DNA of 64,000 nt from an uncultured Aurantimonas sp. (GCA_947488615.1 CANKZU010000008.1:100383-164382); one strand, 5' to 3'; positions 36,281 through 45,914 are shown, counted from the first letter of the stretch. Program-made: numbers and translations. The notes: generated by a model not told the origin, from the letters alone.

Positions 36281-37051
36281 TCAGTTCCGGTCGACGACGA
36301 CCAGCATCGGCCCCAGCCGGTCGCGGCGGTAATCGATGCCGGCATCGGGATAGGAAAGGCTCGACACCTTGCCGTCGAAGAACAGCGCATCACGGCAGCC
36401 GAGCCGATCCCGGAAGAACGTCGCGAAATCCCAGAAATTCACCGGCTTGCGGGACAGGACAAGGCGTACCGTCCGGCCGTCCTCGCTGGCGCAGACACCA
36501 TTGCGCACATAGCGGCTGTCGGAGCCGTCGATGAAACGGGGATGTAATTGACCGTCGATCAACAGCATCGGCCCCGACTGCGTCGCGAGCTCCGGGGCGT
36601 GGTCGCCGGCGAGATAGCGCTCCGTGTCGCGGACGTAGGCCTTGCCGTCCTCGATGAAGAACACCCCGTTCGGCTGCATCGAGAAATTGCCGCTGCCGGT
36701 GCCGCGCACCGCTTGCTTCAGCACGCGCCCGTCCTGCACGGCAAGGCCGACGGCGCGGCGATCCTCGTGATACATGCCGGCATTCATGATCAGCCGCACT
36801 GGCCGGCCGCCGACGCTGGCGGCGGCGCGCTCGAACGTCTCATAGGGCTCTCCCGCCGCGTCCTCGGATCGCAGCATTACCGCGTAACGGTCGAGCGGGA
36901 CGTCACAGACGATGTACGCGACACCATCGGCGATCTCGGTCCGGCACAGGCCCTGATGATCCGGCGGAATCGCCGGCGCCGGCTGCAGCCAGCCGAACAG
37001 GCCGCCGAGCGCGGCGAGCGACAACGGCCAGAAGGATTGCAGTCTCGCCAT
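36281..37051 (-). CDS. Phosphodiester glycosidase (NAGPA-like) family protein
   Basis: A 256-residue exported protein with an N-terminal hydrophobic signal (FWPLSLAALGGLFGWLQP). The NAGPA-type domain is recognisable by RLIMNAGMYHEDRRAVGL, SMQPNGVFFIEDGKAYV, ATQSGPMLLIDGQLHPRF and SRYVRNGVCASEDG, ending with DALFFDGKVSSL. The domain is named after the enzyme that uncovers mannose-6-phosphate; in bacteria it often relates to exopolysaccharide. The real substrate is unknown. AGGA a few bases upstream supports the ATG. A palindromic element lies between it and dapD, and it converges with the transglycosylase gene. Confidence 0.85.
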   Translation of the reverse strand: MARLQSFWPLSLAALGGLFGWLQPAPAIPPDHQGLCRTEIADGVAYIVCDVPLDRYAVMLRSEDAAGEPYETFERAAASVGGRPVRLIMNAGMYHEDRRAVGLAVQDGRVLKQAVRGTGSGNFSMQPNGVFFIEDGKAYVRDTERYLAGDHAPELATQSGPMLLIDGQLHPRFIDGSDSRYVRNGVCASEDGRTVRLVLSRKPVNFWDFATFFRDRLGCRDALFFDGKVSSLSYPDAGIDYRRDRLGPMLVVVDRN

Positions 37052-37090
37052 ATCATCCTCGCTCCGGCCAGGGCTGACGCCGCCCGGCTA

Positions 37091-37193
37091 GAGCATCGGA
37101 CCAAAAAGTGGAATCCGGTTTTTGGATTATTCCGATGCTCGATCAAAATGCTAGAGCGTGCCTCGTGCGCCCGAATGAACGCACGGCGCTCTA
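37091..37193. repeat. Two-hairpin palindromic repeat element
   Basis: The first module has a perfect 10-bp outer stem GAGCATCGGA (37091-37100) / TCCGATGCTC (37131-37140) with an inner CCAAAAA/TTTTTGG pair. The second module is TAGAGCG (37152-37158) / CGCTCTA (37187-37193) enclosing CGTGCG/CGCACG. A copy with the same two modules is at 47551. It belongs to the dispersed intergenic palindromes common in Hyphomicrobiales genomes. Confidence 0.85.
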
Positions 37194-37199
37194 CCCGCG

Positions 37200-38054
37200 T
37201 CAGTTGCGCAGCAGCTCGTTGATCGAGGTCTTCGACCGGGTGCGCTCGTCGACCCGCTTGACGATGACGGCGCAATAAAGGCTCGGGCCGGGCTCGCCAT
37301 TACCCATCGGCTTGCCGGGCAGCGCACCGGCGACGACCACCGAATAGGGCGGCACCTCGCCATAGCTGATCTCGCCGCTGGTCCGATCGACGATCTTGGT
37401 CGACTGGCCGATGAACACGCCCATGCCGAGCACCGCGCCCTCGCGCACGATGCAGCCCTCGACCACCTCGGAGCGCGCGCCGATGAAGCAATTGTCCTCG
37501 ATGATCGTCGGACCGGCCTGCATCGGCTCCAGCACGCCGCCGATGCCGACACCGCCCGACAGATGCACATTCTTGCCGATCTGGGCGCAGGAGCCGACGG
37601 TCGCCCAGCCGTCGACCATCGTGCCCTCGTCGACATAGGCGCCGAGATTGACGAAGGACGGCATCAGGACGACGTCCTTGCCGATATGCGCCGAGCGCCG
37701 GACGATGGCGCCGGGGACGGCCCGCAACCCCGCTTCGCGGAAGCGCGCCTCGTCCCAGTCAGCGAATTTCGACGGTACCTTGTCCCACCAGGTCGCGCCG
37801 CCGGGGCCGCCGTCGATGACCTGCATGTCGTTGAGCCGGAACGACAACAGCACCGCCTTCTTCAACCACTGACGCACCGTCCACTGACCGTCGCTGCCAC
37901 GGGTTGCGACGCGGGCCTCGCCACGGTCGAGCAGGTCGAGTGCCGCGTCGACGGCGTCGCGAATCTCGCCCGTGGTCGATGCCGAGACGCTGTCGCGGTC
38001 ATCGAAGGCTCGTTCGATCGTGGTTTCGAGAGCGGCGCGGTCGGGCGCGGTCAT
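37200..38054 (-). CDS. dapD: 2,3,4,5-tetrahydropyridine-2,6-dicarboxylate N-succinyltransferase
   Basis: The 284-residue enzyme succinylates tetrahydrodipicolinate in the succinylase branch of lysine/DAP synthesis. It has the left-handed beta-helix hexapeptide pattern in the C-terminal half ([20 protein letters not shown], then [18 protein letters not shown] and [14 protein letters not shown]) after an alpha/beta N-terminal domain ([18 protein letters not shown]). The ATG at 38054 has AGGAG 8 bases upstream; an in-frame TTG two codons before it is too close to this site. It pairs functionally with dapE. Confidence 0.96.
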   Translation of the reverse strand: MTAPDRAALETTIERAFDDRDSVSASTTGEIRDAVDAALDLLDRGEARVATRGSDGQWTVRQWLKKAVLLSFRLNDMQVIDGGPGGATWWDKVPSKFADWDEARFREAGLRAVPGAIVRRSAHIGKDVVLMPSFVNLGAYVDEGTMVDGWATVGSCAQIGKNVHLSGGVGIGGVLEPMQAGPTIIEDNCFIGARSEVVEGCIVREGAVLGMGVFIGQSTKIVDRTSGEISYGEVPPYSVVVAGALPGKPMGNGEPGPSLYCAVIVKRVDERTRSKTSINELLRN

Positions 38055-38180
38055 CGGCAAAACTCCTGAAAATCGGGGGCTTCAGGGCCTTGAGACCCTG
38101 TCCAAATCGGCGCGGACCCTAGTTGAAGGGGTTGAAGCGGTCAATGAAACCGCACGGGCAAACCGAACGAGGCCTCGATC

Positions 38181-39029
38181 ATGCAGCAACCACCCCGCGA
38201 CCAGCATGGCTGGGATCCGTTTCCAAGTTCGCAGCGGGACAAAGAGGCCACCAAGGACCAGGAGCACACGCCGCAGACGCTGTCGCCGACCTACCGCCTC
38301 GCCTTCGACGACGCGGACTTCCTGACCCGTGAGGAGTTGCGCGGCGTGCGGCTGCAACTCGAGATGATGAAGCCGGAAATGGCGCTGATCGAGGCGGGAA
38401 TCCTCTCCACGGTCGTCCTGTTCGGCGGCGCCCGCATTCCCGAGCCCGGCGGCGAGGCCTGGGCCGCCAAGAACGAGACCCAGAAGCGCAATCTGGAAGC
38501 CAATGCGCGCTTCTACGACGAGGCGCGCCGCTTCGCCCAGCTTGCCTCGCAGCATTCGGCGGACAGTTCCGGCGGCAAGGAATTCGTCATCGTCACCGGC
38601 GGCGGGCCAGGTATCATGGAGGCCGGCAATCGCGGCGCGTCCGATGTCGACGCGGTATCGATCGCGCTCAACATCACCCTGCCGCACGAACAGGCGCCGA
38701 ACCAATTCGCGACGCCCGACCTGTCCTTCAACTTCCACTATTTCGCGATCCGCAAGATGCACTTCCTGCTGCGGGCGAGGGCGATGGCGATCTTCCCGGG
38801 CGGCTTCGGCACGATGGACGAATTGTTCGAAGCCCTGACGCTGATCCAGACCCAGCGGATGCAACGCATCCCGGTGATCCTGTTCGGAGAGGAATTCTGG
38901 CGGCGGGTGATCAATTTCGAGGCACTGGCTGAGGAAGGCACGATCGCGCCGGAGGATCTCGACCTGATCACCTTTGCCGATACCGCAGCGGACGGCTGGG
39001 AGGCGATCCGGACGTTTTACGAGTTCTGA
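38181..39029 (+). CDS. LOG family protein (TIGR00730-type)
   Basis: The 282-residue protein contains the LOG Rossmann domain from about residue 75, with VVLFGGARIPEPGG, VTGGGPGIMEAGNRGAS and the catalytic/phosphoribose motif PGGFGTMDELFEALT. LOG proteins are nucleoside 5'-monophosphate phosphoribohydrolases, some giving free cytokinin bases. This one has an extra N-terminal stretch of about 70 residues, as in the longer bacterial subgroup whose substrate is not settled. It is divergent from dapD and stands alone. Confidence 0.9.
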   Translation: MQQPPRDQHGWDPFPSSQRDKEATKDQEHTPQTLSPTYRLAFDDADFLTREELRGVRLQLEMMKPEMALIEAGILSTVVLFGGARIPEPGGEAWAAKNETQKRNLEANARFYDEARRFAQLASQHSADSSGGKEFVIVTGGGPGIMEAGNRGASDVDAVSIALNITLPHEQAPNQFATPDLSFNFHYFAIRKMHFLLRARAMAIFPGGFGTMDELFEALTLIQTQRMQRIPVILFGEEFWRRVINFEALAEEGTIAPEDLDLITFADTAADGWEAIRTFYEF

Positions 39030-39077
39030 GGGGAATGCGAGAAGCCGGAAGAGTGGCGGGCACGCGACTGCCGTTGG

Positions 39078-40409
39078 TCAGTCGGCGCTCGCGCCCATCA
39101 TCGCGCGCAACTCGGCGCAGCGGTCGCCGACATTCTGGCGTGGCGTGAAAATGGTAAAGTCGAAGGGGGCCGGCGTCGCCGGGGTCAGTCCGTAGTCCCC
39201 GGGCCGGCCTTCGCCCTCTGCGACTTCGACCATCTGCACCGATACCGCGCGCGCTTGCGGCTCGCGCTCGGCCAGGATCGCCGGCACCGCCCAGTCATTG
39301 CGGACATGACCGGAACCGGCGATCAGCACCGCGCTGCCGGTCTCGCCGACCGCACCAATCATGGCCTCTGCCAATGCCCCGTCACGGGCCCGCTGCACCA
39401 ACGTCATCGGCGCGATGGCAGCGTCCGGCATCAGCCCGCAATGGGCCTCGCGAATCGTCTCAGCCAGTTCCGCCGATTGCGCCTCCGGCATCGGGTCGTC
39501 CAGCCCCCACCGCCGCACATCGGCGTCTGACAGCGCGGTAACGCCATCCTTGGCGATCGCCCGGACGGTCTCGCGATCGAGATTGCCGGCCCGGATCGGC
39601 AAATCGTTCGCCACGGCGGATTCGAAGATCGGCCGATACAGCGAGAAGTCCGGCCAGCCCCGTTGGGACCATTCGAGACGCTCGGCCAAGGTGGTCAGAT
39701 CCTTGTCCTTGCCAGTCTCGAACCGCGCCAGAATGTCGGCGAAGCCTTGCGGGATCATTTCGAAGACCACCGAGGGTTTGGCGCCCAGCTTCGCCAGCCC
39801 GCCGATAATGTCGGACTGGATCAGATGATGGTCCGGATTGTCGTGGATTTCGCCGAGCAGCACGTAGCGGGCACCGTGCGCCGCACCCAACAGCGCGTCC
39901 TGGCTCGACGGCGTGCCATCGGCACTGACGACCTGGCCGACCAGCGGGTTGTCGGCGAAATATTCGGACTGCCAGGCGGACGCTACGGCTTCGGCCGGTT
40001 TGTCGACCATCGCGGACTGGCGATCGGGCGAAGCGTCCCCGGACGACTCGGCGATTATCAGGGCTTCGGCCTTGGCGTCGCCAGCGGCGGCCAGATGCTG
40101 CAGCGAGCGCGCCGCTTTCGGCACCGCCCGAGCGGGCAGAAGGCTGTTCGCGGGAATCGTCTCCACCGCGTCGGCGACGTCCCCATCGAAGGGCTCGACG
40201 GTCGCAACGGCGATGTCGGAAAACGGGTCGTCGCCATCACGGCGGTAGGAAACCGCGACCCGCGCTTCGCGCGCCGGCGGCACGAATTCTGCCGTCTTCG
40301 CGGCTTCGCTGGGGATCGTCGGCGTCAGGGGGTCGGTGGTCCCGACAAAAACAGTGCCGAGACCTGCGAGCAGCACGATGCTGGATGGAACCCAGACGGA
40401 ACGGTTCAA
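39078..40409 (-). CDS. ChaN-type (heme-binding/Tiki-like) domain protein with membrane anchor
   Basis: The 443-residue protein has a hydrophobic N-terminal segment (WVPSSIVLLAGLGTVFVGT), a low-complexity linker to about residue 145 and a ChaN-like domain: YVLLGEIHDNPDHHLIQ, VVFEMIPQG, and GSAVLIAGSGHVRND near the end. The domain's GExHD and GxGHxRxD motifs are kept, as in the EreA/ChaN/Tiki group. ChaN has been linked to heme uptake; here enzymatic activity is equally possible. I prefer the TTG at 40409 because GGGGGGAA lies 7 bases upstream, while an ATG at 40460 has none. It lies downstream of a lytic transglycosylase gene across a 407-base gap. Confidence 0.82.
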   Translation of the reverse strand: MNRSVWVPSSIVLLAGLGTVFVGTTDPLTPTIPSEAAKTAEFVPPAREARVAVSYRRDGDDPFSDIAVATVEPFDGDVADAVETIPANSLLPARAVPKAARSLQHLAAAGDAKAEALIIAESSGDASPDRQSAMVDKPAEAVASAWQSEYFADNPLVGQVVSADGTPSSQDALLGAAHGARYVLLGEIHDNPDHHLIQSDIIGGLAKLGAKPSVVFEMIPQGFADILARFETGKDKDLTTLAERLEWSQRGWPDFSLYRPIFESAVANDLPIRAGNLDRETVRAIAKDGVTALSDADVRRWGLDDPMPEAQSAELAETIREAHCGLMPDAAIAPMTLVQRARDGALAEAMIGAVGETGSAVLIAGSGHVRNDWAVPAILAEREPQARAVSVQMVEVAEGEGRPGDYGLTPATPAPFDFTIFTPRQNVGDRCAELRAMMGASAD

Positions 40410-40816
40410 ACGGCTTTCCCCCCAATGCTGATGGAAGACGCCCGCGAATCGCGCCACCATCGATCAGCGAGTGATCGGCACAGGATGTGGCGAAACTATT
40501 GCAGCAGCGGCCATTTCCAGGGAAAAGCCCCGGAAAATCCAATCCAATCGCCAAATTCTTAAGATTTTGCGTCGGCGCACCCTGCCGGAGAGGGGCAGAC
40601 GGTCCGATTCTCGTGTTCGGACCGTCCGCGTCGCCTCCCCAGGCAACTCCCGCCGCGTGGCACTGCGAATGGACTTCGCGTGCCCTCCTCGGGTTCCGCA
40701 GAATTGGCATACAGAGCGGTCCGCCAGCGCGATAGGGACGCGCCGCAACACCCCGATGCTTTTGATCCACATCCTGAACGAAGACTTAAATTAGCTGTGG
40801 ATGACCGCAGCGTCCG
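40410..40816. other. 407-base gap with a strong hairpin
   Basis: No credible gene is seen. A perfect 10-bp stem GACGGTCCGA (40598-40607) / TCGGACCGTC (40617-40626) with a 9-base loop stands in the middle and has no T-run on either side, so it is not an ordinary terminator. The ATG alternative for the ChaN-like gene (40460) lies inside the left part. The region may hold a regulatory leader or a small RNA. Confidence 0.4.
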
Positions 40817-42052
40817 TCACAGTTTCGCGGCTATCTCTTGGTTAGGCCAGCAGGTCTGCGGCAAGCCCGCGCGGGCCTCGAAATCGCCGATCGAGCGCCG
40901 TGTCTTGAAGCCGGCGAGCCCGTCGGCGCCGCCGACGTCGTAGCCCTTCGCTTCCAGCTTTCTCTGCATCCGCGCAACGTCGCCGCGTGTCATGCGGTCG
41001 GTCTTCGCCCACCGCCCTCGCAGCGAGCCCGCGCCTTGCATCCTGTCGGCGACATGGCCGACGAACAGGGCGTAGAGGTCGGAATTGTTGTACGCCTTGA
41101 TCACGTAGAAGTTCGGCGTCGCGATGAAGGCGGGACCGAAGCGCCCGGCCGGCATCATCAAATGCCCCCGTAAGTTCACCTCATGCGGCGGAAACGGCCG
41201 GCCGGATACGCGCGCCACGCCGGCGGCGACGAATTCGGCGATCGGACGGCCGCGATCCGGCCCTTCATTGGCGCAGGAGACGCCGGCCGGCACCACAGCC
41301 TCGAAGCCCCAGTCGCGGCCCGGTTGCCAGCCGCTCTGACGCAGATAATTTGCGATCGAGGCCAGCGTATCGGGCACCGAATTCCAGATGTCCTTCCTGC
41401 CGTCGCCATCGAAATCCACTGCCAGGGTGAGGAATTTCGACGGCATGAATTGCGGCTGGCCGAGCGCCCCAGCCCAGGAGGATTTCATCTGCGAGACCTG
41501 CAGATGCCCGTCGGCGACGATGTCGAGCGCCGCGAGGAGTTCGTCCCTGAACAACGCCTTGCGCCGCGACAGATAGGCCTTGGTGCCAAGCACCTGGAAC
41601 GCGTTTTCCGGGATTTTGGCGTTGCCGAAGGCCGATTCGCGCCCCCAGATCGCGACGATGATCGACGCCGGCACGCCGTAGCGCGCCTCGATCCTGTCGA
41701 GCACCGGCTTGTGGCGGGCGAGGAGCTTGCGCCCGGTCGTGGCGTTGGCGGCGACGGCGCGCTCCGACAGATAGTCGGCACCGCTCTTGAATTCGGCCTG
41801 GAAGTTCGTCTCCGCCACCGTCTGCTTGGAACCGGGAAGCTGGAGATCCGGCAGCTTCAGATTCGGCGTCACGCCCTTGAACGCCGCCTCGAACATGGGG
41901 CGCGGCACCCCCCGCGCCTTGGCCGCGGGCCAGATATCGGCTTCGAGGAAGGCGCGGAAGCCGTCGGTCACCGCATCGGCGCGAGCCGAAGCGGGCGCAG
42001 CGACGAGCGAGAGGCAGAGCACAATCAGCGGGAGGAAAAGAGGGCGAAACAT
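40817..42052 (-). CDS. Lytic murein transglycosylase (MltB type) with peptidoglycan-binding domain
   Basis: The 411-residue exported enzyme starts with a signal peptide (MFRPLFLPLIVLCLSLVAAP). The MltB-like domain runs to about residue 325 with the catalytic Glu in IIVAIWGRESAFGNAKI and GALGQPQFMPSKFL followed by AVDFDGDGRKDIWNS. A C-terminal peptidoglycan-binding domain follows (VARMQRKLEAKGYDVGGADG). It cleaves glycan strands in the periplasm. The start at 42052 is chosen for the signal peptide; the ribosome-binding site is weak. It is the second lytic transglycosylase in the window. Confidence 0.92.
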   Translation of the reverse strand: MFRPLFLPLIVLCLSLVAAPASARADAVTDGFRAFLEADIWPAAKARGVPRPMFEAAFKGVTPNLKLPDLQLPGSKQTVAETNFQAEFKSGADYLSERAVAANATTGRKLLARHKPVLDRIEARYGVPASIIVAIWGRESAFGNAKIPENAFQVLGTKAYLSRRKALFRDELLAALDIVADGHLQVSQMKSSWAGALGQPQFMPSKFLTLAVDFDGDGRKDIWNSVPDTLASIANYLRQSGWQPGRDWGFEAVVPAGVSCANEGPDRGRPIAEFVAAGVARVSGRPFPPHEVNLRGHLMMPAGRFGPAFIATPNFYVIKAYNNSDLYALFVGHVADRMQGAGSLRGRWAKTDRMTRGDVARMQRKLEAKGYDVGGADGLAGFKTRRSIGDFEARAGLPQTCWPNQEIAAKL

Positions 42053-42145
42053 GCAACAGAACCTAGCTGTATTGTGGTGCCGAAGCCAAGGACAACGCAT
42101 TCATTGCGGACAGGCGGTCCGCTCCGCCCTTCGGCTCCGCCGTCC

Positions 42146-42751
42146 CTATAGCACAGCCCGCGACCGCATCGCCGCGGCCAGCGTGCCCTCGTCGAGATAG
42201 TCGAGCTCGCCGCCGACCGGCACGCCATGGGCGAGGCGCGTCACCTTCACGTCAAGGCCTTCTAGTTGATCCATCAGGTAATGCGCCGTGGTCTGGCCCT
42301 CGACGGTGGCGTTGACCGCCAGCACCAGTTCCTTGACGCCGCCGCGATGCACCCGCTCGACCAATTGCCGGATGTTCAGGTCGTCCGGGCCGATGCCGTC
42401 GAGCGGCGACAACACGCCGCCCAGCACATGATAGGCCGCATTGAGCGCCTTCGCCCGCTCCAGCGCCCAGAGATCGGAGACGTCCTCGACGACGATCACC
42501 GTCGCCTGGTCGCGCGCCGTATCGAGGCAGATCGTACACGGATCCTGGGTGTCGATATTGCCGCAGGCCGAGCAGACCGTGACCTTGTCCAGCGCCTCGG
42601 CCATCGCCGTCGTCAGCGGCGCCAGCAGCTGTTCGCGGCGCTTGACGAGGTGCAGTGCGGCGCGGCGGGCCGAGCGGGGGCCGAGGCCCGGCAGCTTGGC
42701 GAGCAGCTGGATCAGCCGCTCGATCTCCGGGCCCGCGATGGTTTTCGCCAT
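42146..42751 (-). CDS. recR: Recombination protein RecR
   Basis: The 201-residue protein acts with RecO and RecF to load RecA on gapped DNA. It has the helix-hairpin-helix [19 protein letters not shown], the four-Cys zinc finger [16 protein letters not shown] and the Toprim domain with [14 protein letters not shown]. Length and motif order are typical. It is the last gene of a dnaX-ybaB-recR operon, 24 bases after ybaB. Confidence 0.97.
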   Translation of the reverse strand: MAKTIAGPEIERLIQLLAKLPGLGPRSARRAALHLVKRREQLLAPLTTAMAEALDKVTVCSACGNIDTQDPCTICLDTARDQATVIVVEDVSDLWALERAKALNAAYHVLGGVLSPLDGIGPDDLNIRQLVERVHRGGVKELVLAVNATVEGQTTAHYLMDQLEGLDVKVTRLAHGVPVGGELDYLDEGTLAAAMRSRAVL

Positions 42752-42775
42752 GAGAACTGACTGCCTGTCTTGGAT

Positions 42776-43099
42776 CTAGAAGGGCAGCTTCATGCCGGCG
42801 GGAAGTTCAAGCCCGGCGGTCAATTCCTGGGTCTTTTCCTGGATCGCCACGTCGAGCTTGGCCTTGGCGTCGTTGTGGGCGGCGATGACCAGATCCTCGA
42901 CGATGTCCTTCTCGTCCTCCTTCAACAGCGAGGGGTCGATCGCCAGCGCCTGCATCTCGCCCTTGCCGCTCAGCGTGACGGAGACGACGCCGCCGCCGGA
43001 CTGGCCGGTGACGGCGATTCGCGCGATGTCCTCCTGAAGGCCCGCCATCTTTTCCTGCATGGCCTTGGCCTGCTTCATCATGCCCATCAGATCTTTCAT
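42776..43099 (-). CDS. YbaB/EbfC family nucleoid-associated protein
   Basis: The 107-residue protein is a full-length YbaB/EbfC DNA-binding dimer: [20 protein letters not shown] starts the long helix, then the beta-hairpin [40 protein letters not shown] and the C-terminal helix. It binds DNA and associates with replication/repair loci. It lies between dnaX (13-base gap) and recR, the standard arrangement. Confidence 0.95.
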   Translation of the reverse strand: MKDLMGMMKQAKAMQEKMAGLQEDIARIAVTGQSGGGVVSVTLSGKGEMQALAIDPSLLKEDEKDIVEDLVIAAHNDAKAKLDVAIQEKTQELTAGLELPAGMKLPF

Positions 43100-43111
43100 G
43101 CCGTCTTTCTC

Positions 43112-45007
43112 CTAATCGTCATCGTCGTCCGCAAGCTCGGACGGATCGTCCAATATGTCGTCATCGGAAATCTCCGCGGAAAGGTCCGCCGCGAGATCGG
43201 TTGCCGCGGCATCGCCGCGCAGCCGGACATCCAGCACCTTGGCGCCGGGAAACGCCGCCAGCACCGCCGCGACCTCCGGATCGGCCGCCGCGTCCGACAA
43301 CAGCGTCTCGCGCCGCGCGGTCGCCGTTTCCTCAAGCGTCGGCTGCCCCTCGCCGCTGGAGATCGTCACCACCCAGCGCCGCCCGGTCCATTCGTGCAGC
43401 TTGCGCGAAAGGTCGGCGGCAAGGGCGCGCGGCGCCTCCGGCGTCAGCGCCACTTCGAGCCGGCCTGGCTCCAGCTTGACCAGCCGCAGATAGCGGCGGA
43501 TCGACACCTGCATCAGGGAATCACGCTTCTCCTCGGCCAGCGCCACGAGAGCTTCCAGCGAGCCGATCTCGACCTCGGGTGGAGCCGTCGTCGGTGCAGG
43601 GGCGGGCGCCGCCTGCTGCGACGCCTGGCCGGAGGGGGCGATCGACAGGCGCGGTCGCGGCGGCGCGCCATTGCCGGCGAAGGCGGTGGTACGATCCGTC
43701 TGGCGTTCGGATGCGCCCGGCGATGGCGTCGCGGCACTCACAGCCGGCGCGGCTTGCGCATGTGCCTCCGGTCCGTCGCCCCCGCTCTTGCCGCCGGCCG
43801 GCGGCGGCAGGCCCGCGAGGCCACCTTCGCGGAGCAGCCGGACCAGGTCGTCCGGGGACGGCAGATCCGCCGCGTGGGCGATCCGGATCAGCGCCATTTC
43901 CGCCGCCTGGCGCGGCGATGTGGCGTTGCGCGCTTCGTCCAGCGCCTTCAGGAGCATCTGCCAGACCTGACCAAGGGTCCGGATCGAGAGCGTCTTGGAA
44001 AATTCGAGCCCCCTCTCCGCCTCCATCGGCGACAGTGCCGCATCCTCGGCGGCTTCCGGCACGTAGCGCAGCGTCGTCACCAGATGGGTGAAATCGGCGA
44101 GATCGGCGAGCACGACGACCGGATCGGCGCCGGCGACATATTGCTCGCGCAGCTCCGCCAGCGCCGCGCTGCCGTCGCCTTTCATCAGCATCTGGAACAG
44201 GTCGATAATTCGGACCCGGTCGGCCAGCCCGAGCATGTCGCGCACGGCGTCCGCCGTGATCGCGCCGGCGCCATGGGCGATCGCCTGGTCGGTCAGCGAC
44301 AGCGCGTCGCGCACCGAGCCCTCGGCCGCGCGGGCGATCAGCCGCAGCGCGTCGTCGTCGACCGCGACGGCTTCGGATTCGGCGATGCGTTTCAGATGCG
44401 CCATCAGCGTCGCCGAATCGACCCGCCGCAGATCGAAGCGCTGGCAACGCGACAGGACGGTGATCGGAACCTTGCGAATCTCGGTGGTCGCGAAGACGAA
44501 TTTCACATGTTCCGGCGGCTCCTCCAGCGTCTTCAACAGGCCGTTGAAGGCCTGGTTCGACAGCATGTGGACTTCGTCGATGATGTAGACCTTGTAGCGC
44601 GCCGAAACCGGCCGGTAGCGCACCTGGGCGATGATCTCGCGCACGTCGTCGATGCCGGTGTGGGAGGCGGCGTCCATCTCGACCACGTCGACATGCCGGC
44701 CCTCCATGATCGCCTGACAGTGAACGCCGAGCCCCTGCATGTGGATCGTCGGCTGGGCGATCGCGTCGGTCTCGTAGTTCAGGGCGCGCGCCAGAATGCG
44801 GGCGGTCGTGGTCTTGCCGACGCCGCGCACGCCGGTGAGCATCCAGGCCTGGGCGATGCGGCCGGTGTCGAAGGCATTCGTCAGGGTGCGCACCATCGGC
44901 TGCTGGCCGATCAGGTCGTCGAAGGAGCGCGGCCGATATTTGCGGGCCAGCACGCGATAGGGTGTGGCCTGTTCCGAGGCCATTGCGGCCGGAGTATTCT
45001 CGGCCAT
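43112..45007 (-). CDS. dnaX: DNA polymerase III subunit gamma/tau
   Basis: The 632-residue clamp-loader subunit has the AAA+ core with Walker A in LTGVRGVGKTTTARIL, Walker B VYIIDEVHML and sensor 1 ATTEIRKVPITVLSRC. The zinc module between Walker A and VDVVEMDAASHTGIDD has only one Cys (GVHCQAIMEG) where E. coli DnaX has four, so zinc binding there is lost; I believe this is usual in the class. A Pro/Ala-rich linker (about 405-500) leads to a tau-like C terminus ending in a run of Asp. The ATG at 45007 has a G-rich site upstream. It leads the dnaX-ybaB-recR operon. Confidence 0.95.
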   Translation of the reverse strand: MAENTPAAMASEQATPYRVLARKYRPRSFDDLIGQQPMVRTLTNAFDTGRIAQAWMLTGVRGVGKTTTARILARALNYETDAIAQPTIHMQGLGVHCQAIMEGRHVDVVEMDAASHTGIDDVREIIAQVRYRPVSARYKVYIIDEVHMLSNQAFNGLLKTLEEPPEHVKFVFATTEIRKVPITVLSRCQRFDLRRVDSATLMAHLKRIAESEAVAVDDDALRLIARAAEGSVRDALSLTDQAIAHGAGAITADAVRDMLGLADRVRIIDLFQMLMKGDGSAALAELREQYVAGADPVVVLADLADFTHLVTTLRYVPEAAEDAALSPMEAERGLEFSKTLSIRTLGQVWQMLLKALDEARNATSPRQAAEMALIRIAHAADLPSPDDLVRLLREGGLAGLPPPAGGKSGGDGPEAHAQAAPAVSAATPSPGASERQTDRTTAFAGNGAPPRPRLSIAPSGQASQQAAPAPAPTTAPPEVEIGSLEALVALAEEKRDSLMQVSIRRYLRLVKLEPGRLEVALTPEAPRALAADLSRKLHEWTGRRWVVTISSGEGQPTLEETATARRETLLSDAAADPEVAAVLAAFPGAKVLDVRLRGDAAATDLAADLSAEISDDDILDDPSELADDDDD

Positions 45008-45263
45008 CACGCCCCCTTCCCGCCGGCCGAAAGGCCAACGACGGCAAAGTGTGGACGGACGGAAAACGGCATGGCGCGACCCTGGACGGAATGCGGCGGT
45101 TGGTGGGCCGTTTCTCCGACGTATGGCGCCCCGACGCAAGCCATTCGATGCCGAAGCGGGCGGTTCCAACGATCAGCGGTCATTCCCGGGGTGCGCCGCG
45201 AGCGCACGGGGCGTATATCGTCCCCCGCCCCCGGCGACCAATGATTCGAGAAAGAGAACACCC

Positions 45264-45866
45264 ATGGCACTCGCGCGATATCAGAAGATGCGACGGCTGA
45301 GCCTGGCCGTGCTGTTGCTCGGGGCCTTCACCCTTCTGCTTTTTGTCGGGGCAAGCGAAAACGATGAGATTCACGACATGGTCGAGGCGATCGGTCTCGG
45401 CTTCATCGTCATCGGCATCGTCGGGCGGATGTGGTGCACGCTCTATATCGGCGGCCGAAAATCGGCGGAAATCGTCACCACGGGACCCTATTCGGTCACC
45501 CGCAACCCGCTTTACGTCTTTTCCAGCGTCGCCGCCGCGGGTGTCGGCGCGCAGACCGGCAGCGTCACCATCGCGGTTCTTTTTCTCGTCGGTTGCGCTG
45601 CGGCCTTCCACATCGTGATTGCGCGGGAGGAATCGTTTCTGAGCGACGAGTTCGGTCCGGACTATGCGCGCTATCTGGCGAGCGTGCCGCGCTTCCTGCC
45701 CAAGCCGTCGCTGTTCCGGGACGAAGCGGAATTGCAGGTCCGCACCAGGCTGATCTACCGGACCCTGACCGACGGGCTGGTCTTCTTCGTCGCGATGCCG
45801 GTCTTCGAGCTGATCGAACTCTGGCAGGGAAGCGGATTGGTCCCGGTCCTGCTGCGGCTGCCATAG
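45264..45866 (+). CDS. Isoprenylcysteine carboxyl methyltransferase-like (ICMT/PEMT) membrane protein
   Basis: The 200-residue protein has four to five membrane segments and the ICMT/phospholipid-methyltransferase signature: VTTGPYSVTRNPLYVFSS (SAM-binding, RNPxY) and the C-terminal AREESFLSDEFGPDYARYLA (EExxL..FGxxYxxY). It probably methylates a lipid or small molecule at the membrane; the substrate is unknown. The ATG at 45264 follows GAGAAAGAGAA. Its TAG stop is the first part of a palindromic element (45864). It is divergent from dnaX and convergent with the SRP RNA gene. Confidence 0.87.
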   Translation: MALARYQKMRRLSLAVLLLGAFTLLLFVGASENDEIHDMVEAIGLGFIVIGIVGRMWCTLYIGGRKSAEIVTTGPYSVTRNPLYVFSSVAAAGVGAQTGSVTIAVLFLVGCAAAFHIVIAREESFLSDEFGPDYARYLASVPRFLPKPSLFRDEAELQVRTRLIYRTLTDGLVFFVAMPVFELIELWQGSGLVPVLLRLP

Positions 45867-45914
45867 AGCGAGATGAGGAAAAGTGGGGAGCGGTTTTCCG
45901 CCCGCATCCCGCTC
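45864..45914. repeat. Short palindromic repeat overlapping the stop codon of the ICMT-like gene
   Basis: TAGAGCGAGATG at the left end pairs with CATCCCGCTC (45905-45914), a 10-bp stem with one mismatch. An inner GGAAAA (45877-45882) / TTTTCC (45894-45899) stem follows the same plan as the two larger repeat copies. The element may extend to about 45930. It supplies the TAG stop. Confidence 0.7.

Noticed and set aside
40598..40626. Intrinsic terminator for the MltB-type gene
   Set aside because: The hairpin is about 190 bases from the stop codon and lacks a T-run in both directions.
42770..45244. An 824-codon open frame on the + strand opposite dnaX and ybaB
   Set aside because: Antisense shadow with the same biased composition; the minus-strand genes have clear motifs.
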